Shown here piece by piece: positions 60,674 to 64,000 of a stretch of DNA of 64,000 bases; within the stretch, counting starts at the first letter, position 1; each line of letters begins with the position of its first letter. Source of the stretch: Bin16 sp965206315 (GTDB lineage: Bacteria > Chloroflexota > Dehalococcoidia > Lucifugimonadales > Australimonadaceae); contig OZ242210.1 of assembly GCA_965206315.1 (NCBI GenBank), positions 2,356,001 to 2,420,000 on the forward strand. The letters run 5' to 3'. The translations under genes were made by a program, and so were the position numbers. The notes beneath the pieces are model-generated. The model was not told the origin of the DNA and did not search any database. It worked only from the letters and a program-made list of their open reading frames with translations.

Positions 60674-61930
60674 GTGATCCGCTCACCGGCGGCGCTGCTC
60701 CGCAGCCCCACGGCGCGCGGCCTCGGCAACCTGTACGCCGGAACGCTCATCTCCGGCTCCGGCTGGGCGATGGTGCTGCCGGTCACCCCGGTGCTCGTCG
60801 ACCACTTCGGCGTGAGCCCCGGCGCCGCAGCGCAGGTCGTCACCGCCTATGCGCTCGGGAGGTTCTTCGGCATCCCCGGCGCGGGGGTGCTGGTCGACCG
60901 CTTCGGTACCCGGAAGATGCTCATCGGCGGGCCGGGGCTCGTTCTGCTCGGCGCGCTCGTCGGCGCGGTCACACCGTGGTTCTGGCCCATCCTCCTGGCC
61001 ACGTTCGTCGTGGGCATAGGGGACAGTCTGTGGGCGCTCGGACGCGAGATCGCCGGTATCGACCTCGTGCGGCTCGACCAGCGGGGGAGGGTGCTCAGCG
61101 GCTTCCACGGGATGCACTCCGGCGCGCTGGCGATCGGCCCGCTGCTCGGCGGTTTCCTGGCGGAAGCCATCGACTTCCGTGCGACGTTCGTGGGCTTTGC
61201 CGCGCTGACCGGTATCGCGGTCGCCCTCGGCCTGTTCGCGCACGACACCTATGCTCCGCACGCCGCATCGAAGCCTGCAAGCGCTGCTCGCGGAGGACTC
61301 GTGCAGCGCGTGCGGGACTTCGCTGAGCTGTTCAAACAGATCGAGCCCGGCCTGCGCCTGAGCTACTGGGTGTTCGTCCTCGCGACGTTCGCGGGGTTCA
61401 CGTTCCGCATCACGCTGCAGAGCGTGCTGCCGCTGTACGCGGACGCGGAGCTGGGCCTGACGCCCACCCAGATCGGCGCGCTCTTCTCGATATCGGGCGG
61501 GGTCGTGTTCGCGATGATCCTCCCGGCGGGGTTCGTGCTCGACAAGCTGGGCCGGAAGTGGGCGACGGTGCCGAGCACGTTCCTCCCAGGCGTGGCGTTC
61601 CTGCTCATGCCGTTCGTGGATACGTACACGCAACTGGTCGTGCTGGTGGGCGTGATGGCGGTCTGCAACGGGCTGTCGCTCGGCTCGCTGGCCGCGAGCA
61701 CGTACGACGTACTGCCTGACCACGTGCGGGGCCGCCTGCAGGCGTTCCGGCGGACAGTCGCGGAGGTCGGGGGCGTCGGCGCGCCGCTGCTCGGCGGGGT
61801 GCTCCTCAACACGGTCGGTACGACCGCGCCGTTCATCGTCTACACGCCGGTCCTGCTGATCGCTGGCCTGCTGCTGGCGTTCGCCACGCGGGAGACGCTC
61901 GTCAAGCGCAGCCGCTCTGATTCACCCTAG
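60674..61930 (+). CDS. MFS transporter
   Basis: 418 residues, 12 helices. Loop motif VLVDRFGTRKMLIGG after helix 2 and FVLDKLGRKWATVP in the second half. GTG start at 60674. It follows Rieske copy 7 closely. The 3' end overlaps the convergent VOC gene by four bases. Confidence 0.9.
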   Translation: MIRSPAALLRSPTARGLGNLYAGTLISGSGWAMVLPVTPVLVDHFGVSPGAAAQVVTAYALGRFFGIPGAGVLVDRFGTRKMLIGGPGLVLLGALVGAVTPWFWPILLATFVVGIGDSLWALGREIAGIDLVRLDQRGRVLSGFHGMHSGALAIGPLLGGFLAEAIDFRATFVGFAALTGIAVALGLFAHDTYAPHAASKPASAARGGLVQRVRDFAELFKQIEPGLRLSYWVFVLATFAGFTFRITLQSVLPLYADAELGLTPTQIGALFSISGGVVFAMILPAGFVLDKLGRKWATVPSTFLPGVAFLLMPFVDTYTQLVVLVGVMAVCNGLSLGSLAASTYDVLPDHVRGRLQAFRRTVAEVGGVGAPLLGGVLLNTVGTTAPFIVYTPVLLIAGLLLAFATRETLVKRSRSDSP

Positions 61931-62307
61931 ACCGGCAGGCTCGACACGTGCGTCGAGTTCACGGTGATGCGCCCGCCGCCGGGCTCCGTGACCGTGAAGG
62001 AGTTGTGGATGCGGCCCCGCTCGATGGGGGAGGGTGAGAGTCCGCGTTCGGCAAAGTCGGCGTGCGTGGCGTCCAGGTCCTCGACCATCAGGTCGAACGG
62101 CGCGTCGCCCGCTCGGGCGTTCTCGTCCGCGACCAGCACGAGGTGCGTCCCGCCTCGCAGTTCGAAGATGGCGACGGACTCGTTGCGGAACATCGGCCTC
62201 ATGCCGAGCCGCTCCATGAACGTCTGCGACTCTGGGAGGTTGGCGGTCCCCATGCTGACGTGCCCCACCCAGACCGGCGGCCTGCTGTCGTTCTGGTCTG
62301 TGCTCAT
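61927..62307 (-). CDS. Glyoxalase/VOC-superfamily protein
   Basis: 126 residues, one VOC fold: WVGHVSMGTANLPESQTFMERLGM at the start and GRIHNSFTVTEPGGGRITVNSTH at the end. His and Glu metal ligands are plausible but the reaction is unknown. Its ATG overlaps the uvrC stop (ATGA). Confidence 0.85.
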   Translation of the reverse strand: MSTDQNDSRPPVWVGHVSMGTANLPESQTFMERLGMRPMFRNESVAIFELRGGTHLVLVADENARAGDAPFDLMVEDLDATHADFAERGLSPSPIERGRIHNSFTVTEPGGGRITVNSTHVSSLPV

Positions 62308-64000
62308 CGCTCCATCTCCTCCGGTTGCGCTTGTGGGGGAGGAGCGTCGTCTCCCCCGAGGAACGCCTTCAACTGCTCTGCCGACATGCGGCTCATGCCC
62401 TTGACGCCAGCCAACTCCTCGACACTCGCGGCGCGGACGCCCGCCGCGCTCCCGAAACGGCGTATCAGCTCACGGCGGCGCTTCGGCCCGATGCCCGGTG
62501 CGTCGTCGAGCCGCGAGCGCGTCGCCGCCCGTGAGCGCCGCTGTCGATGGTACGTGATGGCGAATCGATGCGCCTCGTCCCGCACGCGTTGCACGAGGTA
62601 CAGCCCCTGCGAGCGGCGGGGCAGGAGCACCGGCTCCGGCACATGCGGCAGGAACACCTCCTCCTCACGCTTCGCCAGCGAGCAGAGCGGAATGTCCGTC
62701 AGCCCCAGTTCCAGGAATACCTGCTGCGCAGCGTTCAGGTGTCCCTTGCCCCCGTCGATAATGACGAGGCCGGGTACGAACCCGAACGAGTTCTGCGACG
62801 TGCGCATGTCGTCCGGCGGCCCATCGGTCTCACCGGCCGTCGCGTCACCGGAGGGCAGGTGAGCGCTCGCACCGGCTTCCGCCTCAGCCCTGCGCTGCTC
62901 GCCGAGCCGCCGGAAGCGCCTGCGCAGCATCTCCTGCATCGAGGCGTAGTCGTCTATCCCGCCAACGCCCTTGATCTGGAACCGGCGATAGTGTCCGCTC
63001 TTCGGGCGTCCGTTCTCGAACACGACCATGCTGCCGACCGAGTTGGTGCCCTGGATGTTCGAGATGTCATAGCACTCGATGCGTCGCGGCAACTCCGGCA
63101 GGCTCAACGCCTCCTGCAGTTCCGCCAGCGCCTGCAGCACCTTGTCCGACTCGTGAAGCCACTGGATACGCCTCTGTGTCAGTGCCTCCACGGCGTTGGC
63201 CGCCGCCATCTGCACGAGTTGGCGCTTCTCGCCCCGCTGGGGACGGTAGATCGACACGCGTCTCCCTCGCTTGCCGCTGAGCCAGTCGGCGATGGCCTCG
63301 GCGTTCTCGATGTCGTGCTGCACCAGCAGCGTCCCCGGCACGTCCGTGGACGCCTCGTAGAACTGCTGGACGAAGTGCTCCAGCAGGGCCGGCTCGTCCT
63401 CAGCCTCGCCGCCCTCCATAACGAAGTGGTCGCGCCCGATCAGCTTGCCGCGGCGCACGCGGAACAGTTCGACCCACGCTTCGCCCTTGTCGTAGGCGAG
63501 CGCGATGACGTCCGAGTCCTCGTTGCGGTTGGAGACGACCTTCTGGTTCTGCGAGACGGACTCGATAGCACGGAGCTGATCGCGGAGGACAGCGGCGCGC
63601 TCGAACTCGAGCGCCTCGGACGCGCGCTCCATGTTCACCTGCAGTTCCATCTCCACGCTCTCGGAGTCGCCTTCGAGGAAGCGCAGCACTTGGCGTATCA
63701 CCTCGCCGTAGCCGCCGGCGTCCACCGCCCCGATACACGGAGCGACACAGCGATGGATGTAGTACTCGAGGCACGGGCGTTCGTCGTTGCCGGTGATGGT
63801 CTTGGTGCAGGAGCGGTAGGGGAAGAGTTTCTTGAGCAGGTCCATCGTCTTGCGGACGGAGCTGGCGCTGGCGAACGGCCCGAAGTAGCGTGCGCCGTCG
63901 GCCAGCACCCGCCGGGTGAAATAGACCTGCGGGAACTCCTCGGCGAGGTCGATCTTGATGTAGGGATAGGTCTTGTCGTCCTTGAGCCGGGCGTTGTAGA
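62304..64000 (-). CDS. uvrC: UvrC excinuclease subunit, 5' end beyond the window
   Basis: Nucleotide excision repair nuclease that cuts on both sides of the lesion with UvrB. The visible 565 residues open in the GIY-YIG/UvrC N-terminal domain (YNARLKDDKTYPYIKI), include the UVR motif (ASEALEFERAAVLRDQ), the UvrC RNase H-like domain (CYDISNIQGTNSVGSMVVFENG, IIDGGKGHLNAAQQV) and two helix-hairpin-helix motifs (DDAPGIGPKRRRELIRRFGS; ELAGVKGMS). A hydrophilic loop of about 40 residues precedes the second nuclease motif. The start codon lies upstream of 64000. Confidence 0.96.
   Translation of the reverse strand, partial: YNARLKDDKTYPYIKIDLAEEFPQVYFTRRVLADGARYFGPFASASSVRKTMDLLKKLFPYRSCTKTITGNDERPCLEYYIHRCVAPCIGAVDAGGYGEVIRQVLRFLEGDSESVEMELQVNMERASEALEFERAAVLRDQLRAIESVSQNQKVVSNRNEDSDVIALAYDKGEAWVELFRVRRGKLIGRDHFVMEGGEAEDEPALLEHFVQQFYEASTDVPGTLLVQHDIENAEAIADWLSGKRGRRVSIYRPQRGEKRQLVQMAAANAVEALTQRRIQWLHESDKVLQALAELQEALSLPELPRRIECYDISNIQGTNSVGSMVVFENGRPKSGHYRRFQIKGVGGIDDYASMQEMLRRRFRRLGEQRRAEAEAGASAHLPSGDATAGETDGPPDDMRTSQNSFGFVPGLVIIDGGKGHLNAAQQVFLELGLTDIPLCSLAKREEEVFLPHVPEPVLLPRRSQGLYLVQRVRDEAHRFAITYHRQRRSRAATRSRLDDAPGIGPKRRRELIRRFGSAAGVRAASVEELAGVKGMSRMSAEQLKAFLGGDDAPPPQAQPEEMER

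Overview
The window is about 64 kb of high-GC bacterial chromosome that reads best as a member of Chloroflexota, probably a SAR202-like or other Dehalococcoidia lineage. The reasons are seven paralogous Rieske oxygenase alpha subunits, several two-metal-type amidohydrolases, MFS carriers, a peptide-type ABC system, a DUF427 protein, class II aldolase, tartrate-type dehydrogenase and split thiamine-diphosphate decarboxylase. SAR202 lineages are known for expanded oxidative and catabolic paralog families. The taxon is an inference; the window has no rRNA or ribosomal protein.

Layout. 1-5.4 kb: NYN nuclease, lipB behind a hairpin leader, cdsZ-like zinc-ribbon protein, a large serine recombinase whose catalytic residues are missing, a frameshifted IS30 element and the RNase P RNA gene (rnpB). 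5.6-21.6 kb: catabolic region with five Rieske oxygenases, an amidohydrolase, a cupin-like protein and a dipeptide-type ABC transporter split over two strands (binding protein, LicD protein and two permeases on minus; two ATPases on plus). 21.7-33.6 kb: orphan VapB with a half-site array, MFS, tandem DUF427, aldolase, HAD phosphatase, tartrate/malate dehydrogenase, ECF sigma with RskA-like anti-sigma, amidase, FAD oxidase, dUTPase-like protein, a PIN/Phd module and lgt. 33.7-38.3 kb: a DUF433/DUF5615 module and a pentose-phosphate operon (rpiB-tal-gnd-pgl). 38.6-48.8 kb: amidohydrolases, VapBC, cyclophilin lipoprotein, eukaryotic-type glutamine synthetase, SMP-30 lactonase, ComDE-like decarboxylase, trypsin-like lipoprotein and a sixth Rieske oxygenase. 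48.9-54.1 kb: MFS plus three tandem HSL-family esterases. 54.1-59.2 kb: an accessory island with HicBA, a PaeR7I/XhoI-like restriction-modification pair and a RepA/AAA-like ATPase. 59.3-64 kb: seventh Rieske oxygenase, MFS, VOC protein and uvrC, which runs off the window.

The most striking feature is a set of short palindromic repeat families (called R1-R5 and R7 here) scattered through the intergenic DNA. They have also entered genes: all three esterases carry a 31-40 residue insert encoded entirely by these repeats, in frame, between the first beta strands and the HGGGW oxyanion motif, and one MFS carrier carries an R1 copy in a loop. This resembles the Rickettsia palindromic elements that are translated inside proteins. 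A duplicated intergenic segment gives a filled/empty site pair for one unit. The TA and R-M modules of the accessory island are each bracketed by long, nearly identical direct repeats.

The Rieske proteins probably act as oxygenase components with ferredoxin and reductase partners encoded elsewhere. The neighbouring carriers, amidohydrolases, esterases, amidase and oxidases fit uptake and stepwise breakdown of diverse organic compounds. No tRNA, rRNA or CRISPR array was seen.
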